A model generated the notes under the pieces. It had not been told where the DNA came from. It saw only the letters and a program-made list of their open reading frames with translations, and did no database searches. The position numbers and the translations under genes were made by a program. A stretch of 64,000 nucleotides of DNA, from NCBI GenBank assembly GCA_033782935.1, contig JAWQEG010000717.1, positions 930,001 to 994,000 of the forward strand, read 5' to 3'. The number at the start of each line of letters is the position of its first letter. Positions within the stretch are counted from its first letter, which is position 1. Source of the stretch: Petrolisthes cinctipes (taxonomy: Eukaryota; Arthropoda; Malacostraca; Decapoda; Porcellanidae). Shown here piece after piece: positions 12,346 through 22,418 of this stretch.

Positions 12346-14757
12346 ACTTTCTTTGCAAACTTATGTTGCCTTGCAATATGTTCTGCCCGTGAGGCTTCCA
12401 TATGCTTTCTTACTTCATTGTGAATGGTTGCAAAAGCATGTCCATAGACACTCACATAGTCGCCTACATTATACACTGGGCCTGGTCTTCCAACCAATAT
12501 ATCACATGGTAGGACCTTATCCCCACCATATATAATATAATGTGGAGTCTTTCCCAGTGAGGAATGTATGGAACTATTTATACAGGCGGTTACCTGGCAT
12601 AACCAATCTTCCCAGCCTGCTTGAATTGAACCTGCCAGATGTCTAAGTACCTCCAAAATCTTCCTATTTACTCTCTCCACCATACCATTACTTTGAGGAT
12701 GGTATGCAACCGTGAACACCTGCTTAATATTGTAGAGCTTGCAGATTTCTTCTAGGACACTATTTCTAAATTCTGTCTTATTGTCTGACAACAGCACACG
12801 GGGTATAGTGTATGTACAAAACAATGAGTTTACTAATGCATGTGCAATGGACTGAGCTGATTTATCTTGTAGAGGAGCTAACACAACAAACCTACTGAAA
12901 TGATCCACACAAGTCAACAAATACTTTGATCCCTGATAACTTGTAGGTAGCTGTAACACATCTATGGCTACCACATCCCAAGGTTTAGCAGGACTTGGAA
13001 ATGTTTGCAGAGGAGCGGGTGGTCCCGTAGTTCCCTTGTTCCTCGCACACGATACACATTTCTTTATATGGTTTTCTATGTCCTTACGCATTTTCAACCA
13101 GAAATACCTCGACCTAGCTTCTTCTAGACAAGCGTCCCTCCCCTTATGACCTGCTTGCGGTGCATCATGAAGAAGCCTTAATACTGTTTCTATCAGAGAC
13201 CCTGGCACTACTATTCTGTATGTTTCTTTCCCTTCAACTACAGTTACCTTATGAAGAACATTATCCCTCAGGATAAACTCTGTTGTTCTTAGCGGTAGAC
13301 CTGGAACTTCTACCTCTTCCCCTGACTCTAGACCATAAATTACCATCTTCCACATAGGATCTTCCCTTTGCTTTGTCTTTAACTTCTGTGGGGATATTGT
13401 ACTCAATGTGGTTACAGAGTTCACAGTCTGTCGACTTAATGCATCTGCAACTACATTAATCTTACCAGGTACAAAATTGAAAGTAGGGTTGAACTCCAGA
13501 ATAGTCAAATGCCATCGTGCTAACTTCCCGGTCATATTCTTCCCCTTGAACAACTCGAGACATGGGCGATGATCAGTACAAACTGTAATAGAGTAACCAA
13601 AAATAATAGGACGAAAATGCTTCAAGGCCCACACTATGGCATATGCCTCCTGATGTGTAACACTATATTTCTTCTCTGTATCATTTAACGCCTTACTTGC
13701 GTAGCCAATGGGTTTTAACTTTCCCCCCTCATCTTCTTGTGCCAATACTGCCCCAAGTCCAACCCCCGATGCATCTGTATGTAAAATAAAAGGTTTCTTG
13801 AAATCTGGGAAAGCCAAAACAGGTGGTTGCGTCAGAGCCTCCTTTAATATACTAAATGCCTCTTCTTGTGGTTGACCCCATTCAAACTTATTTGTCTGCT
13901 TCAACAGTTTAATCAACGGTGCTGCGTTGCTAGAAAACTGATACACAAAACTCTTGTAGTAACCCGCTAGTCCCAGAAAAGAACGTACATGATCTGCCTT
14001 GGTCGATGTTGGAAACTTTAAGATAGCCTTTATCTTATCCTGATTCACATGTATACCTGACTCGTCTACTTCATGCCCCAAATACTTAATCTTTTGTTTC
14101 AAGAATTCATACTTACTAAGTTTTAGCTTCAAACCCGCTGATGCTAAACGTTCCAATACCTTTCTTAATTTCTCCAAGTGCGTAGGCACATCCTTTGAGA
14201 AAATAATTATGTCATCTAGGTATACTAATGCATCTTTTCCAATTAACCCCGCCAATACATTGTTCACTAGTCTTTGGAAAGTCGTAGGGGCATTGCAGAG
14301 CCCAAATGGCATCCTGTGAAACTGATAATGACCCTGATGAGTGGAAAAAGCCGTGATCTCACGATATCGATCGTGAACTGGCACCTGCCAATATCGTGAC
14401 AGCAAATCCAAGGTAGAAAACACCTTATTTCCCTCACCAATAGCCTGCAACAGGTCATTCAAGTGAGGCATTGGGTATTTATCAGGGACGGTCTGCTGAT
14501 TTACTCTCCTATAGTCAATAACAGGTCTATATGTTCCATCCTTCTTTGGAACCAAAAATATGGGACTACTCCAAGGAGAGGTCGAAGGTTCAATAACCTT
14601 CTGTTTTAACATATCCTTCACCGTATCGTCCACTATCTGTCTTTGTGAATGGGGAAGTCTATATGATTTTATGTAACTGGGTTGCGCTTCTCGCTTTAAC
14701 TTAATCACATGTGAAGTTAGGTCTGTACTACCTAATGATTCCCCTGCAAGAGCTATA
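12337..14757 (-). pseudogene. Antisense pol fragment (RT-RNase H-integrase) in the leader
   Basis: The reverse complement of this segment matches the element's own pol at about 17600-20018. A minus-strand frame (about 790 codons, 12309-14708) covers reverse transcriptase with the YLDD box, RNase H and most of integrase. Gag, protease and the integrase C-terminus are absent, and the frame ends in unrelated leader sequence. About 20 residues differ from the sense copy, including a change beside the second integrase aspartate (DNK instead of DNG). The frame has no start or promoter of its own. The left junction has 9 bp of microhomology (TCAATTTCT). The right junction has a short filler that resembles another part of pol. 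It is therefore a rearranged partial copy that makes a long inverted repeat with the sense pol. Confidence 0.92.
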
Positions 14758-14774
14758 TGAATGGGGAAGCCTAT

Positions 14775-14927
14775 TGGGAAGGAACAAGGATGGACTTAGG
14801 AGGGTGAACCAGAAGAGTGAACGGGAGCTGTGAGAGGAACGACTGGCCAGCGTTTACTCTGGGGGTGTGTGGCATCTACACATTCCTTTACTACATGTGC
14901 TGAGCATCTCTGTAATCTTCAATTTCT
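14775..14927 (+). repeat. Leader direct duplication, right copy
   Basis: Second copy of the 153-bp leader block, continuing without interruption into the rest of the leader (14928 onward), so this side is the original continuation. Confidence 0.93.
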
Positions 14928-15057
14928 CCATCGGTTAGTTATTTTAATTCTATACACATACACAGTGAACATTAAACACACAATAGTAACATGTTGTTGG
15001 GGTATTTTTGTATGCCTATGTAAGTGTATAGGAATTATTTCTACGGGACATGTTTAA

Positions 15058-16581
15058 GAAATTTTCCCAGGGGATTCATCAGAGGATTCAGACAGTAGTA
15101 GCAGTTTTGAGGGGGAACTAAACTTTCCACCTTCTCCCAATACCACTAATATACATGAGCAGTTAAGGGGACTGAATAGTCCAGTGCCAGGGCAGTTAAG
15201 AAGTGGATATCAATTTCGTGTAGAGGGAAGTGACGAAATAGAGGAAACACGGGAAAACGTGTTTAAGTTACCGCCAAAAGGGCGAGGAAAGGGTAATAAA
15301 AATACTACAGTTGTACAAGCTACAATTCCAATGGCGACTGCAAGCACCAGTGTTGTTGGGAAAGCAGCCCAGGCGACAGGGCAGAATGTCACTAACCCTA
15401 GTATACAAGGCAATATGGTGGGTAGCGCCCACGGGAATCAGCCAACGAATATTATGAGAGTGTTTACAGGTGAGGATTCAGTACCAAAGTTTGATGGGGA
15501 TCCAAATAAGAATTATACAATAGAGGAATTTATACGGAGACTTGAGCAGTCTTTCGTGGAGTATAATATTACCGGGGATACAGGTAAAATAGGATATGCA
15601 GACTCGAGGATTGAAGGGGAGTTTGCAAGGCAGTTATTAAACTGTAGTTGTCTGTTGGGGAGGTCGTCAAGGGAACAAGAGACGTGGGAGGAGTTTAAAA
15701 AAGCATTAATTACAGTGTACCGAAGGTCGGCTCCAGAGGGATGCTCGGCGTGGGCACATAGAACATTCACGGACTTAGGTTTAAAGGAGTGGATTACACC
15801 ACTAGAAGTAGCAGTATCAAAGGCGGGTGCTATACGTAAGGATATACAAGATTGTATACAGGACAACAATTGGTCTAAGGATGTTAATGGGGAACAATGG
15901 ATGAAGGTAGACGACGCCTGTGAGATGTTTGAATATCTTTTGATGTATCTAGGTCTATCAGAGGAGGACCAGAGGAGAGTCCGGAAAAAAAAGTTGGAGC
16001 GAGGTAAGGGAATCTGGCATTTAATTAATGAGTTAAAACTGGAAATCAGAGATCCCATGGTTGTTAGACCATTTCGCAACCAAAATGCTACGAAGGTACA
16101 GACTTCGGTATTGCAAACGGAGGTAACTGACAGGAGGTCAGAGGGCGAGCCGCAGACAGGCGTAAATGCGGTCGCGGGGCAAAGGAATACAAGAGGTGGA
16201 AATTCATCTGTGAGGAACCAGGTAGAATGTTTCCATTGTCGTAAGTGGGGCCATGTAAAGGCCGACTGTCCTCAATTACAGAATAGATCTCAAGGGGATC
16301 AATATAGAGGTTCAATGAACAGGGGTCAGGCATACCCTAGAGGCGCAGCCAGGCGGGCGCGTGGAGGACAAGCTAGAGGACGTGGTAGAGCGTACCACTA
16401 TGCACATCAGGATAATTATCAACAAGGAGGAGGTTATGTACCTCCCGGACAGAGTAAGTGGTGTGAAATCCATAAATGGTCGAATCATATAAGGGCAGAC
16501 TGTGGAGTAATAATACGAGCTATGCATGAGGAAAAATCACGTATGGGGGTCCGGCGATCAGGGTCGGATGAGGCATTATGA
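15058..16581 (+). CDS. gag: Gag polyprotein of the Gypsy-type element
   Basis: Structural protein for the particle shell and RNA packaging. The frame is open from 15058, after a TAA, to the TGA at 16579-16581. It has no ATG near its start: the first in-frame ATG is well inside, and 15184 is a GTG. A CAG at about 15068-15070 follows a T/C-rich stretch and could be a 3' splice site supplying an upstream start; this is inference. The C-terminal third is basic and Gly/Arg-rich, with a CCHC zinc knuckle (C-FH-C-RKWG-H-VKAD-C, nt about 16228-16270) and a second C/H cluster near the end (CEIHKWSNHIRADC). Size fits Metaviridae Gag. It shares its reading frame with pol and is separated from it by the single TGA. 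Confidence 0.85.
   Translation, partial: EIFPGDSSEDSDSSSSFEGELNFPPSPNTTNIHEQLRGLNSPVPGQLRSGYQFRVEGSDEIEETRENVFKLPPKGRGKGNKNTTVVQATIPMATASTSVVGKAAQATGQNVTNPSIQGNMVGSAHGNQPTNIMRVFTGEDSVPKFDGDPNKNYTIEEFIRRLEQSFVEYNITGDTGKIGYADSRIEGEFARQLLNCSCLLGRSSREQETWEEFKKALITVYRRSAPEGCSAWAHRTFTDLGLKEWITPLEVAVSKAGAIRKDIQDCIQDNNWSKDVNGEQWMKVDDACEMFEYLLMYLGLSEEDQRRVRKKKLERGKGIWHLINELKLEIRDPMVVRPFRNQNATKVQTSVLQTEVTDRRSEGEPQTGVNAVAGQRNTRGGNSSVRNQVECFHCRKWGHVKADCPQLQNRSQGDQYRGSMNRGQAYPRGAARRARGGQARGRGRAYHYAHQDNYQQGGGYVPPGQSKWCEIHKWSNHIRADCGVIIRAMHEEKSRMGVRRSGSDEAL
16579..16581 (+). promoter_or_regulatory. In-frame TGA between gag and pol (candidate readthrough site)
   Basis: The gag frame and the pol ATG at 16603 are in the same phase. 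The 21 nt between them (seven codons) are open, so one TGA followed by C is the only barrier in a frame running from 15058 to 20274. Readthrough would give Gag-Pol without a frameshift. A simple nonsense mutation in an originally fused Gag-Pol is the alternative. Confidence 0.55.
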
Positions 16582-16602
16582 CACAAGGACGAGAGGAAGA
16601 GA

Positions 16603-19600
16603 ATGTCTAGAGATATAGAATTCTCCATAGTGTCGGCAGTCAGTAGAAATAATCATTTAGCCGTAGGAAATGTAACAATAGGGGGAATTCCGGGGGCACT
16701 TTTGATTGATACTGGTGCAGTAGTCAATCTAATATCAAAGGAGACATATCAAAATATTAGAAAACATCATTCTGAGAGGAGTTATGCATTGCAAGAGCCA
16801 CAATACCAACTGAGTGGGGTGTCAGGAACTACAGTGGATGTTCTTGGAGTTGTGAGATTGCCAGTCCATTTCCGGGGTAGCTCAAGTTTTGCTGCATCAT
16901 TTTATGTTGTAAGTAAATTTCATCCTATGGCAAGCGGGTTGCTTGGATTGTCAACCATGGCTGAAAGGAAGATTGAGGTGTACCCAGGGGAGGGTTTAAT
17001 TGTTCATGAAAATGTACCTTATATGTGTATGGCAACCCCGCAACCCAAACACTCAGACAAAGAGGTTAAAACGGTGGGTTATGTAAGGGGCTTTGAAGAG
17101 AAGTCAACCCAAGGGGTCATGAAACAAGATAGACTATGCGACACTGCTAGGGTGGAAGTCACGCGTTGGACTGTTGTTACTGCTATTGTACCTGATGCGC
17201 ACAGGCTGCAACCGCAGAAAATGATTCAGTTCAAGGTGTGTTTGAAAGGAGTAAAAGAAGACGTAGATGTGGTATGCATGTCTGAAACATGTAAGTTAAA
17301 AGGGGTGTCGCTAGAGTCTACCTTGACTACAGTAAAGTCAGGGGGTGAGACTGTGGTGCTGGCTGTAAATAATACAGGAGTAGAGATTGAAGTTAAGCCA
17401 GGCAGTCAATTGTGTGATTTTCTCGTATACCATGGTACGGTATTAGAGCCGAAGCATAACCTACCAGTTGTGAGTGTTGTTGGTTGTATTGGTGCATCTC
17501 CTTCGTCAGAATTGAGAAGTCAAGTTAAAACTGGGGGAAACTCAGAAGGGAAAGAAGAGTTGTTACAGTTACTTCAAGGGTATAGGAAGGCTATAGCTCT
17601 TGCAGGGGAATCATTAGGTAGTACAGACCTAACTTCACATGTGATTAAGTTAAAGCGAGAAGCGCAACCCAGTTACATAAAATCATACAGGCTTCCCCAT
17701 TCACAAAGACAGATAGTGGATGATACGGTGAAGGATATGTTAAAACAGAAGGTTATTGAACCTTCTACCTCTCCTTGGAGTAGTCCCATATTTTTGGTTC
17801 CAAAGAAGGATGGAACATATAGACCTGTTATTGACTATAGGAGAGTAAATCAGCAGACAATCCCTGATAAATACCCCATGCCTCATTTGAATGACCTGTT
17901 GCAGGCTATAGGTGAGGGAAATAAGGTGTTTTCTACCTTGGATTTGCTGTCAGGATATTGGCAGGTGCCAGTTCACGAGCGGTCTCGTGACATCACAGCT
18001 TTTTCCACTCATCAGGGTCATTATCAGTTTCGCAGGATGCCATTTGGGCTCTGCAATGCCCCTACGACTTTCCAAAGACTAGTGAACAATGTATTGGCGG
18101 GGTTAATTGGGAAAGATGCATTAGTATACCTAGATGACATAATTATTTTCTCAAAGGATGTGCCTACGCACTTGGAAAAATTAAGAAAGGTATTGGAATG
18201 TTTAGCATCAGCGGGTTTGAAGCTAAAACTTAGTAAGTGTGAATTCTTGAAACAAAAGATTAAGTATTTGGGGCATGAAGTAGACGAGTCAGGTATACAT
18301 GTGAATCAGGATAAGATAAAGGCTATTTTAAAGTTTCCAACACCGACCAAGGCAGATCATGTACGATCTTTTCTGGGACTAGCGGGTTACTACAGGAGTT
18401 TTGTGTATCAGTTTTCTAGCAAGGCAGCACCTTTGATTAAACTGTTGAAGCAGACAAATAAGTTTGAATGGGGTCAACCACAAGAAGAGGCATTTAGTAT
18501 ATTAAAGGAGGCTCTGACGCAACCACCTGTTTTGGCTTTCCCAGATTTCAAGAAACCTTTTATTTTACATACAGATGCATCGGGGGTTGGACTTGGGGCA
18601 GTATTGGCACAAGAAGATGAGGGGGGAAAGTTAAAACCCATTGGCTACGCAAGTAAGGCGTTAAATGATACAGAGAAGAAATATAGTGTTACACATCAGG
18701 AGGCATATGCCATAGTGTGGGCCTTGAAACATTTTCGTCCTATTATTTTTGGTTACTCTATTACAGTTTGTACTGATCATCGCCCATGTCTCGAGTTGTT
18801 CAAGGGGAAGAATATGACCGGGAAGTTAGCACGATGGCATTTGACTATTCTGGAGTTCAACCCTACTTTCAATTTTGTACCTGGTAAGATTAATGTAGTT
18901 GCCGATGCATTAAGTCGACAGACTGTGAACTCTGTAACCACATTGAGTACAATATCCCCACAGAAGTTAAAGACAAAGCAAAGGGAAGATCCTATGTGGA
19001 AGAGGGTAATTTATGGTCTAGAGTCAGGGGAAGAGGTAGAAGTTTCAGGTCTACCGCTAAGAACAACAGAGTTTATCCTGAGGGATAATGTTCTTCATAA
19101 GGTAACTGTAGTTGAAGGGAAAGAAACATACAGAATAGTAGTGCCAGGGTCTCTGATAGAAACAGTATTAAGGCTTCTTCATGATGCACCGCAAGCAGGT
19201 CATAAAGGAAGGGACGCTTGTCTAGAAGAAGCTAGGTCGAGGTATTTCTGGTTGAAAATGCGTAAGGACATAGAAAACCATATAAAGAAATGTGTATCGT
19301 GTGCGAGGAACAAGGGAACTACGGGACCACCCGCTCCTCTGCAAACATTTCCAAGTCCTGCTAAACCTTGGGATGTGGTAGCCATAGATGTGTTACAGCT
19401 ACCTACAAGTTATCAGGGATCAAAGTATCTGTTGACTTGTGTGGATCACTTCAGTAGATTTGTTGTGTTAGCTCCTCTACAAGATAAATCAGCTCAGTCC
19501 ATTGCACATGCATTAGTAAACTCATTGTTTTGTACATACACTATACCCCGTGTGCTGTTGTCAGACAATGGGACAGAATTTAGAAATAGTGTCCTAGAAG

Positions 19601-20274
19601 AAATCTGCAAGCTCTACAATATTAAGCAGGTGTTCACGGTTGCATACCATCCTCAAAGTAATGGTATGGTAGAGAGAGTAAATAGGAAGATTTTGGAGGT
19701 ACTTAGACATCAGGCAGGTTCAATTCAAGCAGGCTGGGAAGATTGGTTATGCCAGGTAACCGCATGTATAAATAGTTCCATACATTCCTCACTGGGAAAG
19801 ACACCACATTATATTATATATGGTGAGGATAAGGTCCTACCATATGATATATTGGTTGGAAGACCAGGCCCAGTGTATAATGTAGACGACTATGTGAGTG
19901 TCCAGGGACACGCTTTTGCAACCATTCACCATGAAGTAAGAAAGCATATGGAAGCCTCACGGGCAGAACATATTGCAAGGCAACATAAGTTTGCAAAGAA
20001 AGTAGAAATTGAGGAAGGAGATGTGGTGATGGTGAAGACTCCAGAGAGACAGAGCAAACTATCTCCGAAATTCAAGGGTCCCTACATTGTAAAAAGGGTA
20101 TTGGGAAATAAATTAATAGTTCGGGATAATATAACAGACGCGGATCTACAGGTACACGTGGATAGGATAAAGAGGGTTCCAAAGGAAACGGTCCAAGTGG
20201 GAAAGGAAACAGAGTCTGAACCTGAGCAAAGAATGCATTTGAGATCAGGGAAATATCTGGCAAAAATAATCTAA
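16603..20274 (+). CDS. pol: Pol polyprotein: protease, reverse transcriptase, RNase H, integrase
   Basis: 1223 codons, apparently intact. The aspartic protease motif (IDTGA) is near residue 36. Reverse transcriptase shows FSTLDLLSGYWQ, the FGLCNAPTTFQR stretch and the YLDD catalytic box near residue 508. RNase H begins with HTDASG near residue 656 and includes DHRP. Integrase has the HHCC zinc finger (about residues 860-900) and a DD35E core: D near 929, D of SDNGTEF near 988, E of VERVN near 1024. A chromodomain is not evident; the tail has a GPY-like end (SPKFKGPYIVKRV). The ATG at 16603 may not be used if Gag-Pol is made by readthrough. Completeness suggests it was functional recently, despite the noticeable LTR divergence. 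Confidence 0.94.
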   Translation: MSRDIEFSIVSAVSRNNHLAVGNVTIGGIPGALLIDTGAVVNLISKETYQNIRKHHSERSYALQEPQYQLSGVSGTTVDVLGVVRLPVHFRGSSSFAASFYVVSKFHPMASGLLGLSTMAERKIEVYPGEGLIVHENVPYMCMATPQPKHSDKEVKTVGYVRGFEEKSTQGVMKQDRLCDTARVEVTRWTVVTAIVPDAHRLQPQKMIQFKVCLKGVKEDVDVVCMSETCKLKGVSLESTLTTVKSGGETVVLAVNNTGVEIEVKPGSQLCDFLVYHGTVLEPKHNLPVVSVVGCIGASPSSELRSQVKTGGNSEGKEELLQLLQGYRKAIALAGESLGSTDLTSHVIKLKREAQPSYIKSYRLPHSQRQIVDDTVKDMLKQKVIEPSTSPWSSPIFLVPKKDGTYRPVIDYRRVNQQTIPDKYPMPHLNDLLQAIGEGNKVFSTLDLLSGYWQVPVHERSRDITAFSTHQGHYQFRRMPFGLCNAPTTFQRLVNNVLAGLIGKDALVYLDDIIIFSKDVPTHLEKLRKVLECLASAGLKLKLSKCEFLKQKIKYLGHEVDESGIHVNQDKIKAILKFPTPTKADHVRSFLGLAGYYRSFVYQFSSKAAPLIKLLKQTNKFEWGQPQEEAFSILKEALTQPPVLAFPDFKKPFILHTDASGVGLGAVLAQEDEGGKLKPIGYASKALNDTEKKYSVTHQEAYAIVWALKHFRPIIFGYSITVCTDHRPCLELFKGKNMTGKLARWHLTILEFNPTFNFVPGKINVVADALSRQTVNSVTTLSTISPQKLKTKQREDPMWKRVIYGLESGEEVEVSGLPLRTTEFILRDNVLHKVTVVEGKETYRIVVPGSLIETVLRLLHDAPQAGHKGRDACLEEARSRYFWLKMRKDIENHIKKCVSCARNKGTTGPPAPLQTFPSPAKPWDVVAIDVLQLPTSYQGSKYLLTCVDHFSRFVVLAPLQDKSAQSIAHALVNSLFCTYTIPRVLLSDNGTEFRNSVLEEICKLYNIKQVFTVAYHPQSNGMVERVNRKILEVLRHQAGSIQAGWEDWLCQVTACINSSIHSSLGKTPHYIIYGEDKVLPYDILVGRPGPVYNVDDYVSVQGHAFATIHHEVRKHMEASRAEHIARQHKFAKKVEIEEGDVVMVKTPERQSKLSPKFKGPYIVKRVLGNKLIVRDNITDADLQVHVDRIKRVPKETVQVGKETESEPEQRMHLRSGKYLAKII

Positions 20275-20290
20275 TGTTGATTTTGTTCGC

Positions 20291-20292
20291 AG
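20291..20292 (+). promoter_or_regulatory. Candidate 3' splice site for the env transcript
   Basis: TTTTGTTCGCAG lies between the pol stop (20272-20274) and the env ATG (20299). In errantiviruses env is expressed from a spliced RNA. The donor was not located. Confidence 0.45.
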
Positions 20293-20298
20293 ACCATC

Positions 20299-22068
20299 AT
20301 GAGGACATGGGGAGTGTTCTGCGTGATGTTGGTGGCGGCGTTTGTGAGTTCCAAGGGTTCGACTGACCAAATAAAACCGGGTGCCTTAGTGGGTACTGAT
20401 GGGAGACTTGAGGTGGTCACGGACGTAATAACAGTAAGACTCAATCTTGGAACTCTGTTGGACCTAAAGACAAGGGTTGATGATTTCCAGCTGAAGTTTC
20501 ATAACGCCATAGAAATATCGTCTGCTAAATTAGGTAAATTGATGAACTCGAGTTACCCTCTGGAACGTCAAATAAAGGTACAGTTGGAAGACAGATATTT
20601 TCAAATAAAGAATATGATGAAATACTCAGAACAGAATTTACCCAACTTCTCAAGTGAGGTTAGAAAATTAGCTCATAATCAGATTACCAATAGCAGGGCT
20701 AAAAGAGGATTATTTGACATTGGAGGGGTAATTGCTAAAACTCTATTTGGAACAGCTACTAGTGACGATGTCGAAGATCTAGGACGCAGACTAGAGATTT
20801 TAAACAAGGTGATTGTAGAACAAAATAGGGTCATAGATAGTACGTTTTCCTTGGCAGCTAATGTGGCAGAAGAAGTAAATGGAGTTATTGAAAAGACTAA
20901 TGAGGTAATTAAGGAATTAGACAGGTTAGCTAAACATTTGGATTTTACAATGTTTGTGTTAAACCTAGATCAATATTTAAGTATTGTGGAAAATTACATA
21001 AATGGACTGAATGCTCAAACCAGAAAACTACTCCATAACCTAAGGAATGCAGCGCTAGGTAAGGCCGACGCTGACCTTCTGTCAGTAGTTGATTTGCAAA
21101 GGGTGGTTGATGTGGCTAGAATTAAGCATGGTTTGAATCCTTTCTTTGAAGGTGAATCTGTATCGTACTACTATCCACTTTTGGAATCATGCTTAACGAC
21201 TAAAACTATTCTTATTCACATTCCCACAAAACATCAGGTTCATTTTAACATATGGTCAGTGAAGCCATTTCCCATGAGGTTAGGGGCGGAGATCATGATG
21301 TTAAATGTGGATTATGATTATATTATTGCATCTCAGGATCGCACACTGGTGGTTGCAGTTACCAAGGAACAGCTAGAAGATTGTCATACAGCATATTACC
21401 ATTTGAAGGTGTGCCCAGCTCTAAATTTTATTTTTACAGGACCCGAGGAATCCCAGTGTGAACTGTCATTAATCCAGGCTGATGCTTCAAGCTCCATTAA
21501 ACATTGTGAGTACCTGAGACCAAAAAGGAAGTCAGATGTTTATGTAACTTATTTTCAGGGCATTGCATATTATACTTTCACTAAGCCAGCAAGAGCAACT
21601 ATTATTTGTGAAGATGGCCCTTCAGGAGCAAAACATGTGTCTGAGGTGGGTACGTTTGTAGTTCCACCTGCGTGTTCATTTTTAAGCAATACTAAAACAG
21701 TTCTGGCCACGAAGCATCATCTTGGATTGGTCCTAAACAAATCTGTGGAATTTGTGAAAGTCCATCCTCCTCTCCCAGCAAACTTTTCTACTGTTAATAT
21801 GGATTCTGAGAAAATAAGATTGATGGAATTGTTAAACATGTCTGATGTTCATCCTGTAATTGAATCTGCTCTACCTTTCCATCTGCAACGGGTAGCTGTG
21901 TACCCTTGGTCCGGAGTGACTAGTTTATTAATCATATTATATTTCATGTTCTCTTGTTACCTGTTCAGGAATTTAAGGGTTTTGAATGGTGAGATTAAAA
22001 AGAAGAAAAACAGAAGATCAAGGAATATAGAGGTCCACCATACACAACCTAGGGAAGATGAATTGTAA
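20299..22068 (+). CDS. env: Envelope glycoprotein, baculovirus F-like (errantivirus-type)
   Basis: 589 codons. A hydrophobic signal peptide occupies about residues 1-20. A furin-type site RAKR (residues 133-136) is followed directly by a glycine/hydrophobic segment starting GLFDIGG, the fusion-peptide arrangement of F-type envelopes, and then a heptad-rich region (about 155-215) predicted as coiled coil. The ectodomain is cysteine-containing. One membrane segment near residues 540-558 precedes a short Lys/Arg-rich tail. The family mediates membrane fusion and entry. The frame is uninterrupted, starts 24 nt after the pol stop in the same phase with an intervening TGA, and is probably expressed from a spliced RNA. 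Family assignment rests on architecture; a profile search for the F/DUF3609-type Env would settle it. Confidence 0.9.
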   Translation: MRTWGVFCVMLVAAFVSSKGSTDQIKPGALVGTDGRLEVVTDVITVRLNLGTLLDLKTRVDDFQLKFHNAIEISSAKLGKLMNSSYPLERQIKVQLEDRYFQIKNMMKYSEQNLPNFSSEVRKLAHNQITNSRAKRGLFDIGGVIAKTLFGTATSDDVEDLGRRLEILNKVIVEQNRVIDSTFSLAANVAEEVNGVIEKTNEVIKELDRLAKHLDFTMFVLNLDQYLSIVENYINGLNAQTRKLLHNLRNAALGKADADLLSVVDLQRVVDVARIKHGLNPFFEGESVSYYYPLLESCLTTKTILIHIPTKHQVHFNIWSVKPFPMRLGAEIMMLNVDYDYIIASQDRTLVVAVTKEQLEDCHTAYYHLKVCPALNFIFTGPEESQCELSLIQADASSSIKHCEYLRPKRKSDVYVTYFQGIAYYTFTKPARATIICEDGPSGAKHVSEVGTFVVPPACSFLSNTKTVLATKHHLGLVLNKSVEFVKVHPPLPANFSTVNMDSEKIRLMELLNMSDVHPVIESALPFHLQRVAVYPWSGVTSLLIILYFMFSCYLFRNLRVLNGEIKKKKNRRSRNIEVHHTQPREDEL

Positions 22069-22418
22069 GGATAATTTTAAGGACACCTCAACAACTAGGT
22101 AGTACACTACACGGTTAGTTGTAGGGATTTAGAATTAAGGATTTGTATGAATGTGTATTATATTTTATTATCCATGTATAATTACTTAATTTAAGGAAGT
22201 ATTATTAATTACCCATTGTATCATTCACGAGCTCAACGATTTATTTTTCTTTTATGTTAATTCATCCAATGTGTATATATTTCATCTTGTATATATTGTA
22301 TATATATGTTACCATATCAAAAGTCAATCTAATAATCAGGAAGGCTAAGCATTGTTTAAAGTAAATTTAATATTATTGTGAACTGCAGGGACGCAGTTGT
22401 TTCAGCGTGGCCGAGCAA
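22069..22418 (+). other. Non-coding region between env and 3' LTR
   Basis: AT-rich, no reading frame. A polypurine tract is expected immediately before 22419, but the bases there (GTGGCCGAGCAA) are not purine-rich. Either the true LTR begins further left or the tract is degenerate. Confidence 0.5.

Noticed and set aside
11880..12535. Short plus-strand frames in the retroelement leader
   Set aside because: No conserved domain; the 3' part is the opposite strand of the antisense pol.
15513..16079. 188-codon minus-strand frame opposite gag
   Set aside because: Shadow frame of gag with no domain; the sense frame has the zinc knuckle.
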